NCBI RefSeq assembly: GCF_027942865.1
Contig: NC_134511.1
Span: 3,043,275-3,107,274 of the forward strand
Reading direction: 5' to 3'
Length of the DNA stretch: 64,000 bases
Source: Odontesthes bonariensis
Taxonomy: Eukaryota > Chordata > Actinopteri > Atheriniformes > Atherinopsidae
The notes under the pieces are model-generated. The model saw only the letters and a program-made list of their open reading frames with translations, ran no database searches and was not told the DNA's origin. The translations under genes and the position numbers were made by a program. Positions 21,701 to 28,617 of this stretch are shown one piece after another; within the stretch, counting starts at the first letter, position 1; each line of letters begins with the position of its first letter.

Positions 21701-24567
21701 CATCTCAATTCCATCCATTTTCTGTACATACTTAATCAAATTAAGGGTTGTGATTGTTTTCACCTATCCCAGCTGCCGTAAAACAATAGCCGAGGTACAG
21801 GATGTACCTGCTGACAGGCCACCAGTCAGCAGCATCATTTATCAAAGGAATAAATTCATTATTTTTCTGTCTGACAGATGCTGATGAGCAGCAGAGCTCA
21901 GAGAGTCTCAGGATTGTTCTGATCGGGAAGACCGGCTGTGGGAAGAGCTCCTCAGGAAACACCATTCTGGGAAGAGAGGAGTTTGAATCCAAATCAGCCC
22001 AATCTTCAGTTACCAAGAACTGCAGAAAAGAACAAAGTGAAGTGGACGGTCGTCCTGTTGCTGTGGTCGATACTCCTGGTCTGTTCGACAATACTTTGTC
22101 CAATGAACAGGTTGGTGAGGAGTTGGTGAAATGTATGAGTCTTCTGGCTCCAGGACCACATGTCTTCCTGCTGGTGTTACAGATCGGTCGATTCACACCA
22201 GAGGAGAAGGAGACTTTAAAACTCATTAAGAAGGTTTTTGGTAAGAACTCTGAAAAGTTCACCATCATTCTTTTCACAAGAGGAGATGATCTGAAACATG
22301 ACAAGAAGTCCATTGAAGAATACATTGAAAATGATTGTGATGGATCATTTAAGAAGCTGATTTCTGACTGCGGAGGAAGATACCATGTGTTTAATAACCG
22401 TGAAAATGATAAAAACACACAAGTCAGCGAGCTGATCCGAAAAATCGACACCATGGTGACAGAAAACGGAGGCAGCTTCTACACCAATGAGATGCTGCAA
22501 GAAGCTGAAGCTGCGATACAGAAAGAAATGGAGAGAATCCTGAAGGAGAAGGAAGAAGAGATGAAGAGGCAGAAGGAGGAACTTGAACAAAAACATCAGG
22601 AAGAAAAGGAAGAACTGAACAGAAGAATGGAAGAACAGAGAGCAGAAATTGAAAAGGAAAGAAAAGTGAAAGCTGAACAACTGAAAGAAATGGAGGAAAA
22701 CATCAACAAGGAGCGCGAGCAGAGAAAGAAAGAACAGGAAGCTAGAGAACAAGAAGAGAAGAGAAGAAAGGAGGAGGAAGAACGACAACAACAGAAGTGG
22801 GAACAAGAACGAGAAGCTTTGGAGAGAAAAATCAGGTCAGAATCAGAAGAAAAAGAAACCTTTGAGAGAAAACTGGAGCAGAGCAGAAAAGAGATGGAGG
22901 AAAAACGAGAAGCCTGGAAGAAGGAACGGAACGAGTGGTGGGACAACCGAAATAAAGAAGATGAAAAGAGACGAAGAGAGGAAGGAATGAGACTGAAAAA
23001 GCTTCAAGAGAACTTTGAGCAGGAGAGAGAAAAACATGAAAAGAAAAGAAAAGAAGAAGATCAAAAGAGAAGAGAAGAGGAGGAGAAAGAAAGGAAAAGA
23101 TTTGAGAAAAAAATGGAAGAACAGAGAGCAGAAATTGAAAAGGAAAGAAAAGTGAAAGCTGAACAACTGAAAGAAATGGAGGAAAACATCAACAAGGAGC
23201 GCCAGCAGAGAAAGAAAGAACATGAAGCTAGAGAACAAGAAGAGAAGAGAAGAAAAGAGGAGGAAGAACGACAACAACAGAAGTGGGAACGAGAACGAGA
23301 AGCTTTGGAGAGAAAAATCAGGTCAGAATCAGAAGAAAAGGAAACCTTTGAGAGAAAACTGGAGCAGAGCAGAAAAGAGATGGAGGAAAAACGAGAGGCC
23401 TGGAAGAAGGAACGGGACGAGTGGTGGGATAACCGAAATAAAGAAGAAGAAGAGAGACGAAGAGAGGAAGAAATGAGACTGAAAAACCTTCAAGAGGACT
23501 TTGAGCAGGAGAGAGAAAAACATGAAAAGAAAAGAAAAGAAGAAGATCAAAAGAGAAGAGAAGAGGAGGAGAAAGAAAGAGAATTAGAAAAAAGAAGAAT
23601 GGAAGAACAGAGAGCAGAAATTGAAAAGGAAAGAAAAGTGAAAGCTGAACAACTGAAAGAAATGGAGGAAAACATCAACAAGGAGCGCGAGCAGAGAAAG
23701 AAAGAACAGGAAGCTAGAGAACAAGAAGAGAAGAGAAGAAAAGAGGAGGAAGAACGACAACACCGGAAGTGGGAACGAGAACGAGAAGCTTTGGAGAAAC
23801 AAATCAGGTCAGAATCAGAAGAAAAGGAAACTGTTGACAGAAAACTGGAGCAGAGCAGAAAAGAGATGGAAGAAAAACGAGAGGCCTGGCAGAAGGAACG
23901 GAACGAGTGGTGGGATAACCGATATAAAGAAGATGAAGAGAGACGAAGAGAGGAAGAAATGAGACTGAAAAAGCGTCAAGAGAACTTTGAGCAGGAAAGA
24001 GAAAAACATGAAAAGAAAAGAAAAGAAGAAGATCAAAAGAGAAGAGAAGAGGAGGAGAAAGAAAGGAAAAGATTAGAGGAAAACCAACAGAAAACAACAG
24101 AAGACATGAAGAAGAAATATGAAGAGGAGGCCAGAGAACAAGCTGAGAAATATAATGAGTTCAGAGAGAAATATGAAAAAGACCTCGAAGCTCTGATGGA
24201 AAAACATGACGAGGAACTGAAGGATCTGAAGAAGGAACATGAGAAAGAAAGAAAAACGACAAAGGAGACACACAGCAAAGAGTATAAACAGTTACAGGAG
24301 CGCACAGCTCACACAGAGAAGGTGCTCAGAGATGATGTGAAGAAAAAGGAAGAACAACTAAAGAAGGAAAGAGAAGAAAGAAAAGAAAAAGAAGAAAGAG
24401 AAGAAAGAAAAGAAAGAGAAGAAAGAGAAGAAAGAGAAGAAAGAAAAAAAAGAGAAGAAAGAGAAGAAAGAAAAAAAAGAGAAGAAAGAGAAGAAAGAAA
24501 AAAAAGAGAAGAAAGAGAAGAAAGAAAAAAAAGAGAAAAGAAAAAAAGTTGGTGTACCACCAGCTGA
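677..24567 (+). CDS. gimap8-like: GIMAP8-like gene A: four AIG1 domains plus long coiled coil (5' exon outside window)
   Basis: Joined exons: 677-727, 9827-10474, 10561-10626, 13243-14433, 21878-24567. All junctions are GT-AG and phase 1. With a 19-bp first exon like that of gene B, the protein would be 1554 residues. AIG1 domain 1 (exon 3) and domain 2 (first half of exon 5) have degenerate P-loops. Domain 3 (second half of exon 5) keeps GRRGAGKTS but has VELPALC where DTPG should be. Domain 4 is canonical: [20 protein letters not shown], and TRGDDL as the family's G4-like motif. A coiled coil of about 650 residues follows. The AIG1 family comprises immune-cell GTPases that oligomerise on membranes. 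A role here as a large scaffold with one active GTPase is inference. Introns 2 and 5 are swollen by transposons. No signal peptide or membrane segment was seen. Confidence 0.88.
728..4567. other. Gene A intron 2, proximal part (duplicated, with private insertions)
   Basis: Colinear with 40769-45510 of copy B apart from indels. Segments private to A lie at about 947-1238, 2380-2580 and 2655-3480. A piece near 1515-1830, conserved in both copies, resembles a repeat with a C-rich tract and may be an old transposon. Short open frames here match nothing recognisable, so I see no exon. Confidence 0.5.
2655..3110 (+). mobile_element. Partial copy of the TIR element at 55941-56941
   Basis: Reads as the reverse complement of about 56205-56670, including the segments around ggataactcagtaactcgg and tatgctatattctacatg. 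Copy B lacks it, so it arrived in A after the duplication or was lost from B. The termini are missing. Confidence 0.6.
4855..6618 (+). CDS. L2-clade LINE reverse transcriptase, 5'-truncated, open frame
   Basis: The open frame is 587 codons. RT motifs in order are FRPIS near residue 150, motif [14 protein letters not shown] near 220, motif [14 protein letters not shown] near 280, and motif [10 protein letters not shown] at about 310. The C-terminus (WNDLPLHIR...[10 protein letters not shown]) is typical of fish L2/Maui elements. The apurinic endonuclease that should precede the RT is absent, and the Met used is arbitrary because the copy is truncated. The 3' UTR is cut by an L1 insertion at about 6645. 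The intact frame suggests a recent insertion. It is not a host gene. Confidence 0.85.
   Translation: MCLQLHKWIFKVINSALNVPQTVGIEPSPSVCENFLQFFNAKVSSIRALISLPAYDPSVFVPCSAVFESFEPVTMSFVQKIMGHLKPSGSPNDPVPPQLFKEVFPTVGPYLLCIINSSLSSGVVPVHFKHAVVQPLIKKPGLDPTAMGNFRPISKLSFLSKILEKIVYSQLMDFLNKQNVLETFQSGFKTFHSTESALLRVFNDVFLATDSGHCVILVLLDLTAAFDTVDHDILINRLEQWVGIRGSALEWFRSYLSHRTFCVSLGDSVSSTAPLPCGVPQGSVLGPLLFSLYLLPLDSILRKRGILFHCYADDSQIYVPLKKADSFSLKTLLNCLEDVKAWMALNFLNLNEKKTEIMVFGGTSVTPSVDLGFLAQYAKPILNDLGVKVDSDLKFDSQIKAVVKASFFQLRQLAKIKPFLHRQHLEAVIHAFVTTRLDYCNALYTGVSGSSIARLQLVQNAAARLLTGTRKFEHISPILSSLHWLPVHFRIYFKILLFAFKSLNGLAPMYLSEVLHPYTSSRSLRSADQLLLRVPKTRLKLRGDRAFSVAAPKLWNDLPLHIRQASSLSNFKTLLKTHLFSLAFNTT
6646..8095 (-). 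mobile_element. L1-type LINE 3' fragment
   Basis: Minus-strand LINE with poly-A (T run at 6646-6654 on the plus strand) just downstream of an AATAAAG signal. The 5' end is truncated near 8095. It carries the ORF2 C-terminus. It interrupts the L2 3' UTR, so it is younger than that insertion. Confidence 0.75.
7068..8088 (-). pseudogene. L1 ORF2 C-terminal region, frameshifted
   Basis: Two minus-strand frames (8088-7822 and 7802-7068) together read as the L1 ORF2 C-terminus. The first contains [19 protein letters not shown]. The second contains the cysteine knuckle [18 protein letters not shown] followed by SKVQQFW. A frame change lies between 7803 and 7822. The usual histidine of the CCHC motif is Tyr here. 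RT and endonuclease domains are absent. Confidence 0.75.
8858..9710. mobile_element. Non-autonomous hAT-type element, 853 bp
   Basis: Ends are TAGGGGTGG and CCCAGCCCTA (reverse complement TAGGGCTGGG), flanked by the 8-bp duplication CTCTCAGG at 8850-8857 and 9711-9718. Copy B holds a single CTCTCAGG with no insert at about 45935. No transposase frame was seen. It lies in intron 2 of gene A. Confidence 0.88.
9827..10474 (+). CDS. Gene A exon 3: AIG1 domain 1 (degenerate)
   Basis: Starts after tttcatttcag and ends before gtaagt. It encodes [17 protein letters not shown] and the full AIG1-like fold sequence ([19 protein letters not shown]). The P-loop lacks the Gly-Lys pair and the DTPG position reads NTPDL, so nucleotide binding is unlikely. 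96-97% similar by eye to exon 3 of gene B (46053-46697), which is one codon shorter (AVRGAG becomes AAGAG). Confidence 0.85.
10561..10626 (+). CDS. Gene A exon 4 (66 bp linker)
   Basis: Lies between ttttcacag and gtgagt, phase 1 at both ends. It encodes [22 protein letters not shown] and links AIG1 domains 1 and 2. Identical in length and nearly in sequence to 46784-46849. Length conservation and matching phase support it as a real exon. Confidence 0.75.
10815..10877. repeat. 31-bp near-perfect inverted repeat (palindrome)
   Basis: Arms at 10815-10845 and 10847-10877 with a 1-nt centre and one mismatch. Copy B has only the left arm, near 47065-47097, so the right arm is a fold-back duplication created in A. 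The hAT element at 10882 inserted at its edge. Confidence 0.85.
10882..12930. mobile_element. hAT-type element containing a second hAT
   Basis: Short termini TAGCCTAGC and TCTAGGCTA are flanked by GTGTTACCT at 10873-10881 and 12931-12939 (8-9 bp). Copy B lacks the element at about 47097. It contains the 11256-12519 insertion and a long T run near 12709-12732. No transposase was recognised. Confidence 0.78.
11256..12519. mobile_element. Nested hAT-type element, 1264 bp
   Basis: Inverted ends TAGAGACCGACCGAT and ATCGGTCGGTCTCTA, flanked by CTTACGGT (11248-11255) and CTTCCGGT (12520-12527), an 8-bp duplication with one change. Subterminal parts are dense in ATCGGC/GCCGAT motifs. The interior is AT-rich (12170-12320). 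No transposase frame was found. Confidence 0.82.
13243..14433 (+). CDS. Gene A exon 5: AIG1 domains 2 and 3
   Basis: Starts after gttctgtttcag and ends before gtaaat. Domain 2 ([17 protein letters not shown]) lacks a P-loop and has VKTPDM in place of DTPG. Domain 3 starts near 13780 with [16 protein letters not shown], an intact P-loop, but VELPALCG replaces DTPG. The C-terminal tail ([18 protein letters not shown]) is a coiled-coil start. The last 45 bp differ sharply from gene B although the rest is almost identical. Confidence 0.85.
14434..14859. other. Start of gene A intron 5
   Basis: Unique-looking AT-rich sequence with no counterpart in gene B, whose intron 5 is 84 bp. It ends in a short ATA/TAA microsatellite near 14820-14835. 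No exon was recognised. Confidence 0.4.
14860..16088. mobile_element. Decayed hAT element with transposase remnant
   Basis: Inverted ends CAGGGCTCTCAAGT and ACTTGAGAGCCCTG, flanked by AACTAAG at 14853-14859 and 16089-16095. A transposase C-terminal piece lies inside (about 15550-15740). Intron 5 of gene A. Confidence 0.75.
15550..15740 (+). pseudogene. hAT transposase C-terminal dimerisation-region relic
   Basis: One plus frame reads [20 protein letters not shown] followed by a hydrophobic/basic stretch, matching the AERVFS...K..R pattern at the C-terminus of hAT transposases. An in-frame stop lies just upstream and no catalytic domain is recognisable. Confidence 0.65.
16250..17040. repeat. 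47-bp minisatellite, about 17 copies
   Basis: The tandem unit contains ggtataactataacagagc and tttagctaacagtaggatt. Copies differ by single bases. Early copies have gtaatttt and later ones gtaaattt, so variants are segregated along the array. Flanked on the left by gcgatccaaagtgctttaca, a common LINE/SINE-tail motif. Lies in intron 5 of gene A. Confidence 0.9.
17041..17252. other. Intron spacer
   Basis: AT-rich, no feature recognised. Confidence 0.3.
17253..18505. mobile_element. TTAA-flanked TIR element, 1.25 kb
   Basis: TTAA at 17253-17256 and 18502-18505 bound inverted ends (AGCGGCAGTAGGCAAC; reverse of the right end AGCTGCAGTCGGCAAG). TTAA target sites are typical of piggyBac, but no transposase is present, so the assignment is tentative. 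Intron 5 of gene A. Confidence 0.65.
18600..19700 (-). mobile_element. Retroelement with small membrane-protein ORF (copy 1)
   Basis: Related to the B-specific insertion at 42842-44445. Both contain the same small ORF on the minus strand and a shared region around ccacattaggggagaggagg. In the other copy the minus-strand 3' end has an AATAAAG signal and a TTGAA-repeat tail, which argues for retroposition. That tail is absent here. Ends are approximate. Confidence 0.6.
19107..19505 (-). CDS. Retroelement-encoded 132-residue putative single-pass membrane protein
   Basis: Open frame of 132 codons with a hydrophobic segment ([17 protein letters not shown], near residues 67-83) and a polar C-terminal tail with a coiled-coil-like piece ([19 protein letters not shown]). 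A conserved N-terminal block contains GEPSCPD and SGYTMDSWE. The second copy at 43917-44321 has the same blocks but two in-frame stops. Conservation of the hydrophobic and MLREQNR blocks between copies suggests past protein-level selection in the element. I do not recognise the family and assign no function. Confidence 0.5.
   Translation of the reverse strand: MDLASCSLNAIDQIFSTRRQGLGEPSCPDRTFFSGYTMDSWERRIVYLPIMSVEDVKDVYKVGFLKTGFLLFGVGGYLAYGEIGKTSAAVLATVKLRDICDEIYRANNTQTVMLREQNRTLDAIPGLGNEME
19713..21200. mobile_element. hAT-type element, split by another hAT
   Basis: Ends TAGGGCTGGGC and GCCCAGCCCTA, with the 8-bp duplication GTTTTAAG at 19705-19712 and 21201-21208. Interior 19815-20019 plus 20865-20930 matches the interior of the 34040-35220 element although the termini differ. 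Holds the nested element 20020-20856. Confidence 0.87.
20020..20856. mobile_element. Nested hAT-type element, 837 bp
   Basis: Starts TAGAGCCTGGC and ends GCCATACTCTA, with the 8-bp duplication ATTTACAG at 20012-20019 and 20857-20864. The related element at 34040-35220 keeps the uninterrupted site at about 34705. Termini are rich in GGCCCG/CGGGCC motifs. Short frames inside carry no recognisable transposase. Confidence 0.87.
21463..21600 (+). mobile_element. Degraded SINE-like fragment
   Basis: Contains cctggttcgaatcccagctg, close to an internal Pol III B box, followed by the catgttctct...gtgttctctcc stretch widespread in fish repeats. Both ends are eroded. It is not a tRNA gene because no cloverleaf forms around the box. 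Confidence 0.55.
21705..21845 (+). mobile_element. Degraded dispersed-repeat fragment before exon 6
   Basis: Pieces ccatccattttctgtaca, cctatcccagctg and ggccaccagtca follow the order seen in a very common fish repeat. An open frame runs through it into exon 6 of gene A, but the acceptor at 21877 (ctgacag) marks the true exon boundary. Confidence 0.5.
21878..24567 (+). CDS. Gene A exon 6: AIG1 domain 4 and coiled coil
   Basis: Acceptor ctgacag. The first bases AT complete a GAT codon, giving [17 protein letters not shown]. Domain 4 has the P-loop GKTGCGKSS, switch-[10 protein letters not shown], the conserved box [17 protein letters not shown] and RYHVFNN. From about residue 860 the chain is almost only E, K, R and Q. 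Three tandem 162-residue repeats are followed by a tail with EEREERKKR units. Stop TGA at 24565-24567. Gene B's counterpart is 48695-50520. Confidence 0.9.
22627..24084 (+). repeat. Three tandem 486-bp coding repeats in gene A
   Basis: The [13 protein letters not shown] start recurs at 22627, 23113 and 23599, exactly 486 bp apart, so the frame is kept. Each unit includes the marker WWDNR. Gene B has two units (49417, 49903). High identity implies recent amplification or homogenisation. Confidence 0.93.
24372..24548 (+). repeat. 27-bp coding repeats in the gene A C-terminal tail
   Basis: A purine-only tract encodes four near-identical EEREERKKR blocks plus shorter variants before KKKSWCTTS and the stop. 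Gene B has no counterpart, as it stops after ALMEEHKK. Such tracts expand by slippage. Confidence 0.85.
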
Positions 24568-25440
24568 TGATCCTCTGCTGAGTATTTTTCACTCATGTCA
24601 CAAACTGAACATCATTTAACATCAACAGAGTTCAGATCTTGGTCACACAGACTCCAGATTACACAGCTGTGTTCACATCTGTCTGTGTTTGTGTTCTGTG
24701 GGATTTTTCTTTTTTAGGGTTTGACAGAGTGAGATGTTGGAGTGACAGTAACCTCCTTCTGTTCTAAAGGAGACCTTCAAACTGATGGAAGTCTAATATA
24801 AACAGACCATCAGATATTTACAGAGAAGGTTTTTTCCATTTATCATGTTCTTTAAATGTCTTCAGCTTCATATCATTTAATGATGAATTCTGATTTTAGT
24901 TCTTTATGTAAAAGTGCCTGTTTGAAATAACAACAACCCAAATACTGATGAGGATGAAACATGTAATCCAGGTTCAGCTCACTGTATTATGCAAAACTCT
25001 CTATGTAAAGTAGATTTTTATCATATATTTTTTATCTTTTTCATATCCGTACAGTATATAATTTGTCATCTGATCATTATCACCAAAAATCAAATTTCAT
25101 TTCATTAAATCTAAATGTTGGACACTTTTTCTGTGTTTTAGAAGTAGCCTGAAAGTAAAACTGCTTCATGTTTTTTAAACCAAATCTTTTGTGAGATGAG
25201 AGATAAAATGATGTTTAAATCAGAATAGATGTAAAGAAAATGAATGACTTTTTATTTTCATCTTTTACACTGATTGAAGCAACATAATGTTGGAGGATAT
25301 TTAGTAATAAATGTATCTTTATCTCAATAATAAGGAGTACGGATGTTGTTTCACATTTTCTTCTGTTCCAATTATGTTTGTTATGAACAAAAATGCTTCA
25401 TTAACTAATAAATGCCTGAAAGACACTCAGTGTGTTTATT
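24568..25440 (+). other. Probable 3' UTR of gene A
   Basis: AT-rich sequence after the stop, with AATAAA at 25407-25412 and another TAATAAAT near 25306. No similarity to gene B's 3' region is evident, so the duplication or exchange stops within the last exon. Confidence 0.5.
25407..25412 (+). promoter_or_regulatory. Candidate polyadenylation signal, gene A
   Basis: AATAAA 840 bp after the stop, followed within 30 bp by a TG-rich stretch (cagtgtgtttatt). Confidence 0.45.
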
Positions 25441-25471
25441 ATTTTAGTCTGTTTTTTACCTGAATATACAT

Positions 25472-25505
25472 ATTCATCCTGGTCCTACCTGTGGGTTCCC
25501 TCACT
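25472..25505 (+). pseudogene. Tiny relic of an AIG1 domain-3 exon
   Basis: About 33 bp (ttcatcctggtcctacctgt and on to cctcac) match the exon 5 segment encoding [11 protein letters not shown] at about 14025 and 48207. The surroundings do not match, so only a scrap of another GIMAP copy is left. Confidence 0.4.
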
Positions 25506-25512
25506 CAGTGGG

Positions 25513-26920
25513 GTCACATGGCACTGAAAGGATCGGGTTATTGGCTAAATTACAATAAGACTGAGCTGAGCAAGGGTAATTCTCCTTGGATATATGGCGG
25601 TGAATGAATGGGATCAGAGGCACAAAGCGTGTCATACCCCGGTATGATAGGTGGCGCTGTACCCATTCCAACTGTTGCTAATAGAGCCACTTCCTGTTGA
25701 CCTCTTCACCACCAACAACAACAACAAACTCAGGCATTGGAGAAAGATGACTCTCTCTCCTCTGTCCTGGTTCTCCTGGACCTTCTGTTCCAGCAGCCAG
25801 AATGAAAGCAGTGAACAGATCAAGAATACACCGTGTATAGTCATACGGGCAGAATCAGGGCCTGAATGAGAGTAAATGTGAAACCTTTTACAGAAATACC
25901 TTGAGAGTATCAGCAAGCAGCTCTTTGAGCTACGACACAATCTTCAGCTAAAATTGTTGCCTGTATGAGACATCCTATGGTCCAACCATTAATATGACTT
26001 ATTCTACACTTTATTAACAGTTTCTTACGTACTGATGTCTGTAAAACAATTGTTCATCAAAGTCTTAGCTGAGCTGGACAACACTCATCTATTCACACGA
26101 CATCATTCGTGGACTTGCCAGAATCAGTTTTTGCCCAAATATTGTGCTGTGCACTTAAACTACAGTTTTGCACTTCAATTACACCGATTAATTGTTACTA
26201 TAACATTTTGTGGGGTTCTTTGCAATGAAAAAAAAGATTAAAAAGAAAGTTATGTTATTTTTCATTTCTACTTTTCTGCACGTTAATTTTGTCTTTTGTG
26301 GACAGAAAAAAAGTCCCTCCTGCCAGCTTCATTCAGACAGATGAAAAGGTTTTAGAAGTGAACTGTGAGTCATCTGTTTCTACACTTTGTACATTTACTT
26401 TTGAAGCAGAATAAAGTTGGAAACACACTGGAGGTGTCTAAGCTTACTGTGCTATCCCTGGATCTCATACAGGTTTAGTGGCAGAGGGCATAGTTTTACC
26501 GTTTAGAAGGATTTAAAATGAACTTCAACTATTAAACTGACCCAATTAAACAGATCTGAGAACATGATAGAAAACAAAACTGAACTTCAAGCCAAATTAA
26601 TTCTATGCTCGAGTATTAATGAATGAAAAATACTGCCGTCCTTATAAAAAGATAGCATCTTCATTCAGCTTTCTCTCCTTTCAGCAGAAAAAAATCAATC
26701 CTGTAAAACACAACAGAACCACAGAAACACAGCACCTACAGGACAAAAAGAGAGAAATCATCAGAACATCCAACAAGTGTTCAAACTGGGTCAGAAACAT
26801 CTTCATTCAGCCACTCAACATCATAAATTCTTCTGCCTGTTCCAATGTCTGTAAGATTCCAGTTAAACCATTCATTTGAGCTGAGCTACTGGATGTAGAG
26901 TGTGTTGTGTCCAGCAGGTG
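25513..26920. other. Intergenic sequence
   Basis: AT-rich with short unconvincing frames on both strands. No exon, RNA gene or transposon end recognised. Confidence 0.3.
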
Positions 26921-26944
26921 GCGCTCTCACTGAGAACATGAAGG

Positions 26945-27740
26945 ATTAAAGAAATCCTGAAGAAATGGAGCAGGGAGAGGATAAACTGAAGGCACGAATA
27001 TCAGAAATGGAACAGGAAGCTCAACAAATGGGGATTGTAGCTCCTCCAGTGATAGGCACGAGGCGAGGTCGTCTTTATTAAAATACTGGCTTTATTGATG
27101 GTCAACCGGTGAGAACTGGGTTAAGGAAAGAAAATAATTATAATGCTGTATGCATGTCTCATACATATCTGTCATAACATAGCATAGATTAAGCTAAACA
27201 CTTTACAAAATGGCGCATGTAAACACAATAATCTTCAGACAAATGACACCTTCACTGCAGATAAACAGCAGCTAACCAAGCTAACTGCTGCTTATCACAA
27301 AGAGGAGCTAAATGTCTGCGGAATGCCCCGTCTTTTCTTCCATCTTCTGTCTATTTCTGCTCCTTTATTCAATGACAACCTATCCACAACACTGCAGGCA
27401 GAAATGATCAGGCTTTCGCGGTGGTTTTGTGACTGTGCGTCGCTAAAAGACGCTCGGGTGAAACACATTCGGAGGAACAAATAATCATTTCCGTACAACT
27501 GTAAACATACGATAGAGGATAAAGAAAATAAGAAAGTGCCAATACAGAAAATAAACTGGAGACAAGGGCAGTTACAGGGACACTGCGTGAAGATATCAAT
27601 GAACTAAGAAAAGAACAAGAAGACATCAAGTCCAAATGCATTAAAAGCAAATGCTCGTTTAAAAATGCTGAAAACTGTGGATCAAAGAGCTGGTGAAGGA
27701 AACTAATGCTGCTGTTAACCTGCTGACCTCAGAAAATCAG
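26945..27740 (+). pseudogene. Possible coiled-coil gene relic, interrupted
   Basis: From about 26963 one frame reads EMEQGEDKLKARISEMEQEA followed by QQMGIVAPPVIG. About 500 bp later, near 27573-27660, a second frame reads TGTLREDINELRKEQEDIKS. The two pieces could be parts of one lost coiled-coil exon split by an insertion. The composition resembles coiled coils next to AIG1 domains, but similarity to the genes here is only compositional. Confidence 0.3.
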
Positions 27741-27764
27741 GTAAATGCAGCAGTTAGGAGTGTC

Positions 27765-28617
27765 TTAAGGTTGGGTAGGGGATCTTTTTCTGGAACATTT
27801 TTTTACATATTGCTTGAAATACTCTTCACACCCCCATTGCAACCAATTAATCAAAAGTTTTGACACAAACATGAAAAGTTTTAGTGGCCTCTAGAACGTA
27901 CAATCCAGGAAAAACACTATCCAATCATACTGAACGGACCGTTCACAATGATTGGATACTGATGCCGTCTATCAAACCACAACCTGCTCCTCCCTCCCCC
28001 TCCTTCCCCCTGTGCGCGTACCCTGCTCCGTGAACGAATTCAGACGCAAAGCCACTGACGCTCGGACGCAGAGCCTCTGACGCTCGGACGCAGAGCCTCT
28101 GCGAGCGTCAAAATCTTGACCACTCCCCCACGCAGAGGCTATGCGCGCGTTGTCGTGCACCTCAGAAAAATCCTGACTACGCGACAGACGCACGCAGACC
28201 ACCAACGGAAGTGTGCAGACAAAAGCGGCTGTGATTGGTCCTCGGTGTGCCTTTCCGGTTGTCTGTGTGGCTTCCTCCTTTGCATTTTCGCCAACTCCAA
28301 TAAAATAAGCTGTTCTTCTTCTGTTCTTACGCGTCCAGAAGCTTGGCAGGAAGCTAAACTAGAGCCAGCTTGGCTAGCACATAGCATTATTAAACGTATA
28401 GTTATCATATGCTAAATACTAAATACTAAATACGGCAACGATCGCTGCTTGCTGTCAGAACAGCGCTCGTGCACCTTCGTGCTCGTGCGCGTTCATGTAC
28501 TCTAGAGGCGTGCCTTCGGGGGGAAAGTGAAGAAAAGGGTTGGGACTTTTTACCTGTGTATTTTCAAACTGCAGCTTCGCTGGACTCAAAATCCAGGATC
28601 TCCTACCCTACCTTTAA
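27765..28617. mobile_element. TTAA-flanked TIR element, 0.85 kb
   Basis: TTAA at 27765-27768 and 28614-28617. Inverted ends are GGTTGGGTAGGGGATC and GATCTCCTACCCTACC. The interior is GC/CpG-rich with a repeated gacgctcggacgcagagcct motif at 28056-28100. piggyBac-like by target site, with no transposase. Confidence 0.68.

Noticed and set aside
21802..21877. N-terminal extension of exon 6 from the ATG at 21802
   Set aside because: It lies in a degraded repeat. The acceptor at 21877 matches the phase and position of the gene B junction at 48694.
22345..24596. Many long minus-strand frames rich in F, L and S opposite exon 6 of gene A (and similarly 49156-50401 in gene B)
   Set aside because: Antisense shadows of the purine-rich coiled-coil coding sequence.
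28056..28100. CpG-island promoter near gacgctcggacgcagagcct repeats
   Set aside because: The GC-rich part coincides with the interior of the TTAA-flanked element at 27765-28617, so it is more likely transposon sequence.
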